A stretch of DNA of 64,000 nt from Streptomonospora litoralis (GCF_004323735.1 NZ_CP036455.1:124001-188000), one strand, 5' to 3'; positions 42,899 to 52,262 are shown, numbered from the stretch's first letter. The notes: a model not told the origin generated them from the sequence alone. Numbers and translations: made by a program.

Positions 42899-43495
42899 AG
42901 CTGCGCCTCCGCTGTCCAATGCGGCATAGCTGCGGCCGGTACCGGACGCGTGCCCATGCGGGTGCGGCATCTCCAAGGCACGGATGTGGCGTGACCCGGG
43001 CTCCAGTACGGCCACCACCGCGAGGTGCCGCATCGAGCCGTTCGCGGTGGTTCGGCAGTCGGTCACGGATGAGTCGTACAGCGGCCGTCTCTACTGCAGT
43101 CGCTATGTCGAGCCTAAGCGCCGCGCAGTCGATGTGTCTGCAGTGACCGACGCCGGATTGCGACCGGTTTTCCGGGAACGGCTGCCGCGGTCGGCGCGGG
43201 CTGGGACGATACTCCCGAACAGCCGGTCGCGCCGGGCCGGTGTCCGGGGAGGGGACTGCGGGCGCCCGGCGCCGACCCCGCGTTAACGGCGGTACGGGAA
43301 CGTTTAGGACAATTCGTCCGGGAAAGTCAGCGTCTTCGGCGCCGCTCCGACCATGTCGGCGTGCGCGCCGTCGCCGATATGCCCCCGACGACGCGGGCAG
43401 GCGGGAGATCCGCACGCGGAGGCGCCACAAGCGCCGGAGCGCCTTTGCGGACAGGAGAAGACGCCCCGGCCCGAACACCCGATCCTGGAGATCTC
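42899..43495. other. intergenic region without recognisable gene
   Basis: About 600 bases. Frames on both strands are shadows without convincing starts. A candidate sigma site occurs near 43298 (GGAAC followed about 14 bases later by GTCC, which also forms the dyad GGACaattcGTCC); if real it would serve the gene at 43496 with a leader of some 170 bases. Confidence 0.35.
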
Positions 43496-43999
43496 ATGCT
43501 CGACCCGATCCCCCAGCACCCCTACCCGTCCGGTCTGGCGGTGCACGATGCGGCCGAGACGTCGGCTGAGGCGCGTACGCACGGCAGCGCCCGCGTCGTC
43601 ACGCATCAGCCCCACTCGGACGGCACCTTCACCTACACGGTGGAGCGCCTGGGCGAGGGAACGCGCTCGGAGTGGGCGTCCTACTTCACGATCCCGGCGG
43701 GGATGTGGGCCATGGCCGGCGAAGACCGCGCCCACGACGGCGGTGGCCGGCCCGACGCGGACAGCGGCGGTGACGGCGGCGACCCGGCCGCCCGATCCGC
43801 CGGTGCCGGCTCCGCCGATTCGGAACGGGGGGCCGCCGCCGGGTGGGGGCTGGCTCCGGAGCCGCAGCCCACGTCGGAGTGGGCGTCCCCGGACCGCGCC
43901 CGACCCGGGTGGACGCCCGCGGAGCAAGGCGAGTGGACGCCCGCGGATCGAGTACCGTCCGACTGGTCCGCACAGAACGACGAAGCGTCGGCCCGCTGA
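43496..43999 (+). CDS. hypothetical protein with Trp/Pro-rich tail
   Basis: This 167-residue protein is of unknown function. The ATG has GGAG 6 bases upstream. The first 70 residues are predicted globular (H-P-Y-P-S-G-L-A-V-H, T-F-T-Y-T-V-E-R-L). The remainder is low-complexity Gly/Asp/Ala followed by three spaced units of W-x-P-A or W-S (G-W-T-P, E-W-T-P, S-D-W-S). There is no signal peptide or membrane helix. It stands between the GAF-ANTAR gene and the flp gene, with long gaps on both sides. Confidence 0.65.
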   Translation: MLDPIPQHPYPSGLAVHDAAETSAEARTHGSARVVTHQPHSDGTFTYTVERLGEGTRSEWASYFTIPAGMWAMAGEDRAHDGGGRPDADSGGDGGDPAARSAGAGSADSERGAAAGWGLAPEPQPTSEWASPDRARPGWTPAEQGEWTPADRVPSDWSAQNDEASAR

Positions 44000-44610
44000 C
44001 GCTCCCGGTGGGCTGCGGCCCTACCGGCGGATGCGAGAAGTCCCGGCCGGCGGCGCCGAAGCGCTCCGTCGGCGGGACGGGCGCCGCGGCGGGCGGAAGC
44101 CCGGCGCGGTACGGATATGAGGATGCCCACCGGGCGGCGATTGCGAGACCACGGAAGGGGCCGTCGGCCCATCCCGTGATCCCTACCCCTCTGTTGGCGG
44201 CCGCGCCCGCCGGCGCCGGATGAGTTCGACGCCCGGCTCCGCCCGGGGCGCCCTCGCCGCAGCAGCTTGCGGCAATGTGGCCGTGTGTGCTTCGTAGCCC
44301 GGCCCCATTGCCGCCTCCGCGGTGTCCCGCCCTGAGGGTGTTCCCCCACAGATCGCGGTCGGTGCGGAAACCCCCGTCGACGATCGGGCGCGTCAGCGTT
44401 CCGGGTGAAGCCGCGTGGCCCCCTCCGCCCCGCTCGCCGTCCGCGGCGACCGGGCGCCGGCCACGATTCCCGACAGCCGGGATTTATTCCCGCTTCGACT
44501 TGTCCACAGGCTGGGCATCCGACTTTCCCCGGCTGATGTGCTCCGACGAGTCTGGATACCAGCCGTGATGTTCTGCTGACTCACGGGTGTCCAGCCGATC
44601 GGAGGCATAG
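44000..44610. other. intergenic region upstream of flp
   Basis: About 610 bases with no supportable gene. A moderately AT-richer stretch at 44470-44590 just before flp may hold its promoter. The rest is GC-rich and without clear repeats. Confidence 0.35.
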
Positions 44611-44952
44611 GTGTCCGTTCTCCCTTCTCCCCTCCCCCGACCGCGTCCGCTCGCTCGGCGTGTGCGCGGCGTCTTCCACTGCGGTGGGGCGCGGATGGCC
44701 GCGGTCTGTGTGTTCCGCGAAGTCGTGCGGCGGATGGTGGCGCGCCTGTGCAGGTTGTACGGCCTGCCCGAACCGCGGCTGCGCGGCCGCCCCGCCGCGC
44801 TCGGCGACCGCGGCATGTCCACTGCGGAGTACGCGCTGGGCACGGTCACCGCCTGCGCCTTCGCAGCGGTACTGTTCGCGATCCTCACCTCCGCCGAGGT
44901 GCGCGACGCCCTGACCGGGATCGTCACCGATGCGCTGCAGATCGACGCCTGA
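44611..44952 (+). CDS. Flp-like pilin precursor (DUF4244)
   Basis: This 113-residue protein ends in a conserved pilin-like segment: G-M-S-T-A-E-Y-A-L-G-T followed by a hydrophobic helix and a short polar end. DUF4244 proteins replace Flp in actinobacterial Tad loci, and prepilin processing is expected before the S-T-A-E-Y segment. The N-terminus is unusually long and basic (about 65 residues). The GTG start follows GGAGG by 5 bases. The gene overlaps tadE by 23 bases. It is on the strand opposite tadABC, unlike the usual arrangement. Confidence 0.85.
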   Translation: MSVLPSPLPRPRPLARRVRGVFHCGGARMAAVCVFREVVRRMVARLCRLYGLPEPRLRGRPAALGDRGMSTAEYALGTVTACAFAAVLFAILTSAEVRDALTGIVTDALQIDA

Positions 44953-45349
44953 CCGCGGCGGTGTCACAGCCGAGACGGCCGCCGCGCTGCCCAGCCTGGT
45001 CCTCGTGCTCGGAGTCGCCCTGGCCGTCATCCAGGCTGGGGCGGCGCAGGTGGCCTGTGCCGACGCGGCGCGTATCGGAGCGCGGGCAATGGCCCGCGGC
45101 GAGCCCGAGCACGCGGTCCGCGCCGCCGTGGCACAGACGGCTCCCGAGGCCGCGGAAGTGCGGTTGGCCGAAGACGGCGGTCTCGCGCGGGTCACCGTGG
45201 CGGCTCCGGTGCGGCTGGGCCCGCTGGCGCACCTGCCGATCGAAGTCGAGGGGCACGCCGCCACGCCGGTGGAGAGCCGGAGATTCCCGGCCGGCCGTAC
45301 CCACGCGGCGGCACACCGGTGGAGTGGCCGTTCCGCAGCGGCCGGGTGA
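44930..45349 (+). CDS. TadE-like minor pilin
   Basis: This 139-residue protein has the TadE signature at its N-terminus, G-V-T-A-E-T-A-A-A-L-P, followed by a single transmembrane helix and A-D-A-A-R-I-G-A-R-A, the usual end of that helix. The rest is an extracytoplasmic domain. ATG 44930 is the only reasonable start and lies inside flp, giving a 23-base overlap and probable translational coupling. It should assemble with the Flp-like pilin. Confidence 0.85.
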   Translation: MRCRSTPDRGGVTAETAAALPSLVLVLGVALAVIQAGAAQVACADAARIGARAMARGEPEHAVRAAVAQTAPEAAEVRLAEDGGLARVTVAAPVRLGPLAHLPIEVEGHAATPVESRRFPAGRTHAAAHRWSGRSAAAG

Positions 45350-45368
45350 GCCGTCGGAGTGCGGGCGG

Positions 45369-45875
45369 ATGCGCCGCGGTGGTGATACGGGTTCGGCGAC
45401 CGTGTGGATGCTGACGCTGTGCGCCGTCGTACTGTTCACCGCGTCGGCGGTCGTGCTGGTGACCGCCGTGCGCGTGGACCGGCACCGCGCGGCGACGGCG
45501 GCCGACCTCGCAGCCCTCGCCGGCGCCGCACGCGTCGGCGAGGGAGCGAGTTCGGCCTGCGCCCAGGCCCGCCGGATCGCTGTGGCCAACGAAGCCACGC
45601 TGATCCGGTGCCGTCTGGCTAACGACCTCTCTCTGCACGTCACCGTGCACATCCGAACTCGGGCATGGCCCGGTTCCGTAGCTGCTCACGCCCGTGCGGG
45701 TCCTCGCCGTTCGTCCTGGTCGGTCGGAGGTCCGGGGTCGGTCGAGGGTCCGGGCCCGCCGATCGCCGGTGCTTCGCGGTCCCGAGAAAGCTGGATGAAC
45801 GGCAGCAGCCACCGGCCCGACTCCGTTGAAGGCACCGGCCGCCATCGCGAACCCGGTAGTACTTCGCCGCCTTGA
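45369..45875 (+). CDS. Rv3654c/TadG-like protein, 3' end probably altered
   Basis: The first 110 residues match the TadE-like proteins that end actinobacterial Tad operons: G-S-A-T-V-W-M-L near residue 8, one transmembrane helix, R-A-A-T-A-A-D-L-A-A-L-A-G-A-A and a short periplasmic part ending near A-R-A-G-P. The frame then runs on for about 55 residues of Gly/Ser/Pro/Arg-rich sequence with no family character, to a stop at 45875. Homologues usually stop soon after the A-R-A-G-P region, so the original stop was probably lost at a rearrangement breakpoint close to 45,700. The gene faces tadC across repeat DNA. Confidence 0.75.
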   Translation: MRRGGDTGSATVWMLTLCAVVLFTASAVVLVTAVRVDRHRAATAADLAALAGAARVGEGASSACAQARRIAVANEATLIRCRLANDLSLHVTVHIRTRAWPGSVAAHARAGPRRSSWSVGGPGSVEGPGPPIAGASRSRESWMNGSSHRPDSVEGTGRHREPGSTSPP

Positions 45876-46159
45876 ACCGGGAGCGTGCTGCGGTGGCACC
45901 CTGGGACGAGCCGGGTATCGGCTGAAGTTCAGGCCCCCCGGTCGAGGCGACCGGATAGGGCCGGTATCCACGGTGGCAACGCCGTCCGGTGGGAGTGGGC
46001 CCGCGCCGATCGCACCGGGTGCTCGCCGGTGGCGCGCCCGACGGCGCGCCTTGGCCCGTCTGTCGTGAAGTTATGGTCGCAGGTAAGCGTATTCCGCGGC
46101 CATAAGTTCGCGATACATCGCCGGATGGGCCGGCATAGGGGACATACCCGCGCCGGTGG

Positions 46160-46925
46160 GCCGGCTGGGTGTCGCCGTGTTGCGGCCGGGACCGCGCGGG
46201 CCGGAGGCCGCGCGGTGGGGCGCGGGCGCGGGTGCCCGCACGGCCCTGTGGTGCCGCCGGATCGGGGGTCGGGGGGCGACGACACGTCGCTCGTGGCGCC
46301 CGGATGTCGCCGCCGGTGGCTCCACGGCCCGATGGGGTGGACTTTTGGTGGCCCATGCCCGTTTTGCGGGCGGTCTCGGCGGGCGCGGCGGCCACGAGGT
46401 GCACGAAAAGTTGATGTCGGGGGCGTTTTCGCGCCATTCGGTGTGCCTCGTGGACCACCGCCGCCGCAGCGCGGCTGCACGACCATCGGGAATTCGGGTA
46501 TTGGCGGACAAAACATCCCCTGCTGTTTCGTATCGCGGAATGGCGGTGCGGGGGTGGCGCCTTGGGGCGACGCCGAGGCGGGTGCCGTCGCACGTGTGTG
46601 CGTCTCGTGGCCCCGATCCGGCCGCATGGCGGCGCCCGGGGCTCGACCACCCGCGGGCCAGGGGCGGTGACCGCCGCCCCGACCACCGCGGCCCGGCCCC
46701 GCCGCCGCCGGCGTTGTCGCCGCCTCGTTGGCCGCCGCCACCGGCGAGCACCCGGCTCGTTGGGCGCAGGCGCCACCCCGCGGTGCCCTCGCCGCCCCGT
46801 CCGGCGGGCCACCGGCGAGCACCCGACCTGATGGGCGCGGGCTCTGCCATCCGCGCCGCCGTCGCCGCTTTTCCTAAGGCCTCCTGCCTCCCCGCAGACC
46901 ACAAGACCGCACAGCACACCCGATC
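46160..46925. repeat. dispersed repeat, copy 2 (between the Tad half-loci)
   Basis: The reverse complement of this segment matches 63173-63880 over most of its length, with blocks near identical for tens of bases, e.g. 46315-46455 against 63540-63680. It holds the conserved inverted repeat CCACGAGG (46392-46399)/CCTCGTGG (46446-46453). Frames are shifted between copies and no protein pattern is preserved, so it is probably non-coding. The outer ends seen in copies 1 and 3 are missing here. A short related fragment lies at about 45995-46050 in the opposite orientation. Confidence 0.75.
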
Positions 46926-46957
46926 CGTTTCGGGTCCCCGACGCCACGGCGCCTTCG

Positions 46958-47713
46958 TTACAGCAGCGCCAAGTCGGAGATGAGTCCGGCCGCGAGGGGT
47001 ACCACCCCGATGAGGACGAAAGCCGGGAGGAAGCACAGGCCCAGCGGGGCCGCGCTGAGGACGCCGAGCCGCTGCGTCCGGCTCAGGACGCGGGCCCGCG
47101 CGGCGTCGCGGAGTTCGGCGGCGTGGCGTTGCAGGATCGTGGCGACCGGGGTGCCGCTGTCGCTCGCGCGGGCCAGAGCGCGCCCGACCGCCTCGAACTC
47201 CTCGGGCCCCTGGGCCGACCGCCAGGCGGTGCGCGGATCGGCGCCGAGGCGCAGCTGCTCGGCGACGCCGCCGAGCGCGCGCCCCAGTGTCCCGCCGACC
47301 GCCTTTGCGACGGAGGCCACGACATCCTCCATAGCTCCTCCTGCGCGCAGTCCCGCGACGATGAGATCGACCGCGACGGGCAGGCCGGCCGACATGCGGG
47401 CGCGTTCGGTCCGCGGAGCGGCGGGCCCGTCGCCGCGGGTGAGCCGCCATCGCAGCGCCGCTCCGATCGGCACTCCGATCAGTACGGCCGCCGCCGGTCC
47501 GAAGACGGCGAGCAGCGTGAGTGCGGGCGCGGATGGCGCGCCCCACAGCAGCAGTGCGCGGCGCAGTCGGGCGCGCACCGGTCTCGGTGGAGGAGCGGTG
47601 GGAGAACGCAGCCGCTCCAGGCGGCGCAGCGTGCGTCCGCGCGCGGGACCGCGGGGGAGAAGCAGAGCGGCGGTGGTGCCCAGGGCCACCACGCACAGTT
47701 CGAGTGGAGACAC
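46958..47713 (-). CDS. TadC-like membrane protein (T2SSF)
   Basis: This 251-residue inner-membrane protein has a type II secretion F domain (about 105-215, with V-D-L-I-V-A-G-L-R-A-G and A-L-A-R-A-S-D-S-G-T-P) flanked by hydrophobic segments, including the C-terminal F-V-L-I-G-V-V-P-L-A-A-G-L. It serves with TadB as platform for pilus assembly. It follows tadB by 6 bases. The GTG start at 47713 is the first in frame. Downstream, where flp would usually lie on the same strand, repeat DNA begins. Confidence 0.9.
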   Translation of the reverse strand: MSPLELCVVALGTTAALLLPRGPARGRTLRRLERLRSPTAPPPRPVRARLRRALLLWGAPSAPALTLLAVFGPAAAVLIGVPIGAALRWRLTRGDGPAAPRTERARMSAGLPVAVDLIVAGLRAGGAMEDVVASVAKAVGGTLGRALGGVAEQLRLGADPRTAWRSAQGPEEFEAVGRALARASDSGTPVATILQRHAAELRDAARARVLSRTQRLGVLSAAPLGLCFLPAFVLIGVVPLAAGLISDLALL

Positions 47714-47719
47714 GGCCGC

Positions 47720-48562
47720 TCACTCCGTTTCGGAATCGGGCAGAACCCGCTTGACCATCTGGTACGTCCAGAAAAGGCCGAGTGCATCGAGCGCAAGTCC
47801 GGCGACCAGGCACAGCAGCCCGATCGGGGTCACGAATAGGAAAGCCAGCGGTGATCCACCCAGAGCACCGGCCATCGCCAGGCCCAGCACCGGCAGCACG
47901 CTGAGCATCACCGCCGTGGCACGGGGCCCCGCCAGCTGGGCGCCGAGTTCGCGCCGCTGCGACTCCTCGGCCGCCAGGGACGCGGCCAGCCGGTCGACGA
48001 CGTCCGCCGGCGGCGCGCCCGTGGTCGCGGCCACCTGCCAGCAGGCGGCGAGGTGCCCCAGTCCGCCGGCGCCGCGGACCGCGGCAAGCGCGCGCAGCGG
48101 GGGTACGACGTCCTGGGCGCTACCCGCGGCCGCCCGGAGCGGCGCGAATTCGTTAACGGACTCGGGGTCGAGCTCGGCGACCGCCGTCTCCACAGCTGCT
48201 CCCGGATCTCGTCCCGCCCGTAACTCGGTGGCCAGCACTCGGCACAGTTCGACGACCGCACGGCGCCGCCGCGCCTGCACGCGTCCCGTCACCGTGCCGA
48301 GCCGCTCCCGCAGACGCCGTGCGAGCACCTCCCGCCACCGTGGCTCGTCGAGCCCGACGTCGGTCGCCGGTTGTGCGCCTCTCAACTCGGCGAGGCGCAC
48401 TATCGCGGGCCGGGGCACGAGGGTGGCCGCGATCCCGCCGACGGCTCCGAATCCGAGGAGCCAGCCCGCCTGACCTGTGAGCCAGTGCAGCGGCACGAGC
48501 AGGGAGCCGAGCCCGAAAACGTGCAATAGGGCGGTCGTAGCGGTCGGTGCGGGTGTCGGCAT
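47720..48562 (-). CDS. TadB-like membrane protein (T2SSF)
   Basis: This 280-residue protein has N-terminal hydrophobic segments, a T2SSF domain (about 95-215, with C-R-V-L-A-T-E-L-R-A-G and L-A-A-C-W-Q-V-A-A-T-T-G-A-P) and a C-terminal hydrophobic pair. It is the partner of TadC at the base of the Flp pilus machine. GGAG precedes the ATG at 48562. It is followed directly by tadC but is separated from tadA by an unusual 470-base gap. Confidence 0.9.
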   Translation of the reverse strand: MPTPAPTATTALLHVFGLGSLLVPLHWLTGQAGWLLGFGAVGGIAATLVPRPAIVRLAELRGAQPATDVGLDEPRWREVLARRLRERLGTVTGRVQARRRRAVVELCRVLATELRAGRDPGAAVETAVAELDPESVNEFAPLRAAAGSAQDVVPPLRALAAVRGAGGLGHLAACWQVAATTGAPPADVVDRLAASLAAEESQRRELGAQLAGPRATAVMLSVLPVLGLAMAGALGGSPLAFLFVTPIGLLCLVAGLALDALGLFWTYQMVKRVLPDSETE

Positions 48563-49032
48563 GTCACTCCGTTCGCTGATCGTTGGTGCGGGTGCGCCGC
48601 GAACCCGCGGTGCGGTGGGGGAAGGGCGCCACGCCCTGACCCGCCGCGCCGGACAGCGCGGCCCCCTAATCGGGGAAAGAATCCGGCGCTTGGGGCGAGA
48701 GCGCGGTGCGGTGAACCGGATGAGTGCTTTCCGGGCCGGTGACGAGCGCCCCGACCTCTTGCGGACGTGGACATGGTCCGCCGGGCGCAGGTCCGCGGTT
48801 GGACGGGTGGGCCCTGGGAGCGAGAGGGCCGGTGCGGATGTCGGCGTGCCGCTCCGCTTAGATGCGCCTCGTCGGGCCGGCGCAGATGAGCGCTGTACCG
48901 CCGCACAGGCGCCGTGGCGGAGAACGCTGCACCGTTCGCCCCCGCTGGAAGGCGGTGCTCGCGCGGTCGGAGCATTGGTTCGCCGCCGACTGCGTGGCTC
49001 GGTCCGAAGCGGCGACCCTTTCGTGCCGTGTC
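48563..49032. other. 470-bp gap inside the tad operon
   Basis: tadA and tadB are normally adjacent or overlapping. Here 470 bases separate them. Translations in all frames give only Arg/Pro/Gly-rich shadow sequence; I see no terminator, tRNA or clear repeat. It might be a decayed insertion. Confidence 0.5.
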
Positions 49033-50247
49033 TCAAGTCGGGTCGGCGGGTGGGTCGCGCCAGTGGGGGCCGGTCAGGGTGACCAGTTCGGGCAGTGCGG
49101 CGTGTTCGGTGCGGGTGCCGTCAGAAGCGAAGGCCACCGCCGGGAGGGCGTGCACGGTGCCGGTAGCGTCGCGGCGCAGAACGCATACCTCCGCGACGCG
49201 GCGGACGCCTCCGGGGCCGCGGGCGAGGTGTACGACGAGTGCCCGGGTGGCCGCGAGTTGGCTGTGGACGGCCTCGCGACCGAGCCCCGCGGCGCAGGCC
49301 AGAGCTTCGACGCGGGCGGGGACATCGGTCGCGGCATTGGCGTGCAGGGTGCCGCACCCGCCGTCGTGGCCGGTGTTCAATGCGTTGAGGAGAGTCACAG
49401 CCTCCGGACCGCGCACCTCGCCGACGACCAGCCGGTCGGGACGCATGCGCAGCGCCTGGCGTACCAGGTCGTGCAGGCCGACCTCGCCGGTGCCCTCGAT
49501 GTTGGGCGGACGGGCCTGCAGCCGAACCACGTGCGGGTGGTCCGGGCGCAGTTCGGCGGAGTCCTCGACCAGGACCATCCGCTCGGCGGAAGCGGCGAGG
49601 GACAGCAGCGCCGAGAGCAGCGTGGTCTTGCCGCTCCCCGTTCCGCCCGAGATGAGGAACGCCGTGCGCGAGGTGACGATGGCGCGCAGCAGCCGTGCGC
49701 CCGCCGGCGGGACCGTGCCCGCGGAGACGAGCTCGGCCAGGGTGAAGACCGTGGTGCGCGGAAGCCGCAGCGACAGGCACGCGCCTTCGGGTGCCACCGG
49801 CGGCAGCACGGCGTGGAAGCGCGCCCCGCCGGGCAGCCGGGCGTCGACCCACGGTGCTGCGTTGTCGAGCCGTCGCCCGGCCTGCGCGGCGAGCCGTTGG
49901 GCGAGTCGGCGCACCGAGGCGTGGTCGGCGAACCGGATTCCCGGCGCGGGCCGCAGGCCGGCACCGTCGTCGATCCACACCCGGTCGGGGCCGTTGACCA
50001 GGATGTCGGTGATCCGGGGGTCGCTGAGCAGCGGATCGAGCGGGCCCGCGCCGGCGAGGTCGGCCCGCAGCAGCCGGACGAGCGACAGCACCTCCGTATC
50101 GCCCAGCGCCGCGCCCTCCGCGCGCACGGCCGCGGCCACGCGGGCGGGCGAGGGGTCGCCGCCCTCGCGTGCCAGTCTCGTGCGGACGGCCGCGGGCAGG
50201 TCCGCAGCCGCACTCGATGGTGAAGAGGGCGCTGTGGAGCCGTTCAT
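49033..50247 (-). CDS. TadA/CpaF-type secretion ATPase
   Basis: This 404-residue hexameric ATPase powers Flp pilus assembly. The N-terminal domain contains D-P-R-I-T-D-I-L-V-N-G near 76-86; the C-terminal domain has Walker A S-G-G-T-G-S-G-K-T-T (200-209), the Asp box V-L-V-E-D-S-A-E-L, and Walker B R-M-R-P-D-R-L-V-V-G-E-V-R-G. The His box reads T-G-H-D-G-G-C-G-T-L-H-A-N-A. ATG 50247 overlaps the stop of the ssd-like gene by four bases. Confidence 0.93.
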   Translation of the reverse strand: MNGSTAPSSPSSAAADLPAAVRTRLAREGGDPSPARVAAAVRAEGAALGDTEVLSLVRLLRADLAGAGPLDPLLSDPRITDILVNGPDRVWIDDGAGLRPAPGIRFADHASVRRLAQRLAAQAGRRLDNAAPWVDARLPGGARFHAVLPPVAPEGACLSLRLPRTTVFTLAELVSAGTVPPAGARLLRAIVTSRTAFLISGGTGSGKTTLLSALLSLAASAERMVLVEDSAELRPDHPHVVRLQARPPNIEGTGEVGLHDLVRQALRMRPDRLVVGEVRGPEAVTLLNALNTGHDGGCGTLHANAATDVPARVEALACAAGLGREAVHSQLAATRALVVHLARGPGGVRRVAEVCVLRRDATGTVHALPAVAFASDGTRTEHAALPELVTLTGPHWRDPPADPT

Positions 50248-51341
50248 GCCGGGGTCCTTCCTGGCGTCGGTGCATTCGCGGGCACCAGGCCGCCGAGGAG
50301 GCGGTCGGCGCAGTCGGTCAAGGGCGAAGAGCGCGTTCCGGCGGCGGCCGTGCCCCGGCGCGCGTCGCGCAGGAGTGCGCGGTCGGTGCCCAACCGCGCG
50401 CCCACCGGCAGGTCGAGCGTGCGGGCCACGTCGTCGGCACCGAGTCCGGTGCCGTTCTCGCGTACGACCAGCCGGAGGTCGCGGGCAGCGCGGCGCAACC
50501 GCGGCACCAGTCGCGCGGCGGCGAACACGGCGGGCAACTCCGACGGCACGACCAGGAGCACCACCGAGCTGCGGCGCAGCGCTTCGTCGGACGCCGGTTC
50601 CGAAGCGCGCGGAAGGTCGGCGACGACGAGGTCGGCGCCGCGGGCGGCACAGGCGAGCACCGCGCGCATGGCGGCGGGCGGCACGGCCGCGGTCGTGCCC
50701 TGCGCCCACGTGACGAGAGCGGCTCCGCGCACGTCCGGCAGACGTGCGCGCAGCGCAGGCCAGTTGAGTCGGCCCTGGCGGCCGACGAGGTCGCCCCAGC
50801 GGTCACCTGCCACATCCTCGCTGCCCAGTAGGGTGTCGAGGCCGCTGCCGAGGGGGTCGGCGTCGACGAGTGCGGCGTGCAGGCCGCGGCGCTGGGCGGC
50901 CATGGCCAGGGCGAGGGCCAGCAGGCTGGCTCCCGCTCCGCCGCGGCCCCCCACGACCGATACGACGGGTGAGAGTTCGGCGCGCCCGTGCGCCGACTCG
51001 GTGAGCAGGCCCGCGAGCCGGGACTCGTCGGCGGGCAGCGACAGCACCGCCTCGGCGCCCACCCGCAGCGCCGCCTCCCACACCGGCCCTTCGCGCGCAT
51101 CGGCGCCGCGCCCGGCCACGACCACGTGCCGCCGGGGGTCGGGATCGAGTGCCGCGGCTGCGGACAGGAGGTCGGCCCCCACGACGATCAGCGGTGCGCG
51201 TGCCCACTCGGGCACCGCCTGGGCCGCGTGGTGGGCGACGGTCGGCTCGACTCCGGCGGCGGCCGCCAGCCGGAGGAGGTCGTCAAGCAGCTCGGTGTCG
51301 TGGGTGACGAGCAGGGGACGCGCAGGGGCGGATGGGTCCAT
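50244..51341 (-). CDS. Ssd/CpaE-like MinD-family protein
   Basis: This 365-residue protein has a receiver-like N-terminal region (about 8-115) and a MinD/ParA-like domain with a deviant Walker A, V-G-G-R-G-G-A-G-A-S, in which the P-loop lysine is absent, followed by L-V-D-A-D-P-L-G-S-G-L-D. This matches septum-site-determining Ssd (Rv3660c) and CpaE-like proteins that localise Tad machinery or affect septation. It heads the tadA-B-C operon. The ATG at 51341 is the first in frame with the domain. Confidence 0.9.
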   Translation of the reverse strand: MDPSAPARPLLVTHDTELLDDLLRLAAAAGVEPTVAHHAAQAVPEWARAPLIVVGADLLSAAAALDPDPRRHVVVAGRGADAREGPVWEAALRVGAEAVLSLPADESRLAGLLTESAHGRAELSPVVSVVGGRGGAGASLLALALAMAAQRRGLHAALVDADPLGSGLDTLLGSEDVAGDRWGDLVGRQGRLNWPALRARLPDVRGAALVTWAQGTTAAVPPAAMRAVLACAARGADLVVADLPRASEPASDEALRRSSVVLLVVPSELPAVFAAARLVPRLRRAARDLRLVVRENGTGLGADDVARTLDLPVGARLGTDRALLRDARRGTAAAGTRSSPLTDCADRLLGGLVPANAPTPGRTPA

Positions 51342-51563
51342 GTGGCCTCCCGGTGCGAAGTCGGCTCCTTCTACGCTCGCTCCGCGCCGGTGCCCGTTCC
51401 AAGCCGGATTCCCAGCCTGTGGACAATGGCGTTCGGCCTGCCCTGAAGCCCGCGGCTGTGCTGCATCCGGCGGACACCCCGGGACGGGGTGGTGCGGGCA
51501 CCACCCCCGTTCGGTGCCCGTGCGCCAGTGACCCGGAGGGCGTCGAGCAGGAGGATTTCCGGT

Positions 51564-52262
51564 ATGCGAACGATCCTGCTGCGACTCGCCGCCGACACCC
51601 GCTACACGCTGCTGTCCCTGCCCATGGCCGTCGTCGGCTTCGTCCTGGTGGTGACCGGGCTCGCGCTCGGCGCCGGGCTGCTGCCGATCGTGGTCGGGCT
51701 TCCGGTCGCCGCCACCACCCTGCGCGTCGCGCGGGGCATCGCGATCGCCGACCGCGCTTGGCTGACGCAGGTGCTCGCGACGCCGCCGGCACCGCCTGTA
51801 TACCGGTCCCCTCCCGCCGGCTCCGGTACCTGGGCCCGGTTGCTCACGCCGCTGCGCTGCCCGCAGAGCTGGTTCGACGCGCTGGGGGCGGTGCTGCGCC
51901 TGCCGGTGGCCGTCGCCGCCTTCGCCGTCACACTCGCCTGGTGGGCCGTGGCCCTGGGCGGCGTGCTGTACCCGCTCTACGGCCCCATCACGTCGCGCAT
52001 CCCGGGGAACACGACTCTGGCCGAGCTGCTCGGCTTCGGCTCCGGCCTCGGCCCCGCCGTCGCCCTGAACGCCGCTATCGGAGTAGCGGCCGCCCTGGCG
52101 CTCCCGGCGGTGGTGCGCGGAGCCGCCCTGCTCGTGGCGGGCGTAGGGCAGGGGCCCGTCGCGGTCGGCACGTTGCCTACCTCCTACGGGGCGAGCACGG
52201 CCGCCGACCGGGGCGGCGGGCGGCCGACCTCCGATTTCGCCGCAGCGGCGTCCGCCCGCTGA
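51564..52262 (+). CDS. stand-alone sensor-domain membrane protein
   Basis: This 232-residue membrane protein matches the putative sensor domain usually fused to actinobacterial histidine kinases: two N-terminal helices (about 14-60), a loop with W-L-T-Q-V and W-A-R-L-L-T-P-L-R-C-P-Q-S-W, two further helices and a small periplasmic segment. No kinase domain or two-component gene is fused or adjacent, so it may sense or transport by itself or pair with a distant partner. GGAGG precedes the ATG at 51564. It is divergent from ssd. Confidence 0.8.
   Translation: MRTILLRLAADTRYTLLSLPMAVVGFVLVVTGLALGAGLLPIVVGLPVAATTLRVARGIAIADRAWLTQVLATPPAPPVYRSPPAGSGTWARLLTPLRCPQSWFDALGAVLRLPVAVAAFAVTLAWWAVALGGVLYPLYGPITSRIPGNTTLAELLGFGSGLGPAVALNAAIGVAAALALPAVVRGAALLVAGVGQGPVAVGTLPTSYGASTAADRGGGRPTSDFAAAASAR

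Noticed and set aside
46156-46983. 275-residue + frame in repeat copy 2
   Set aside because: The corresponding frame in copy 3 is shifted and interrupted, so protein sequence is not conserved while nucleotides are; I treat it as non-coding.
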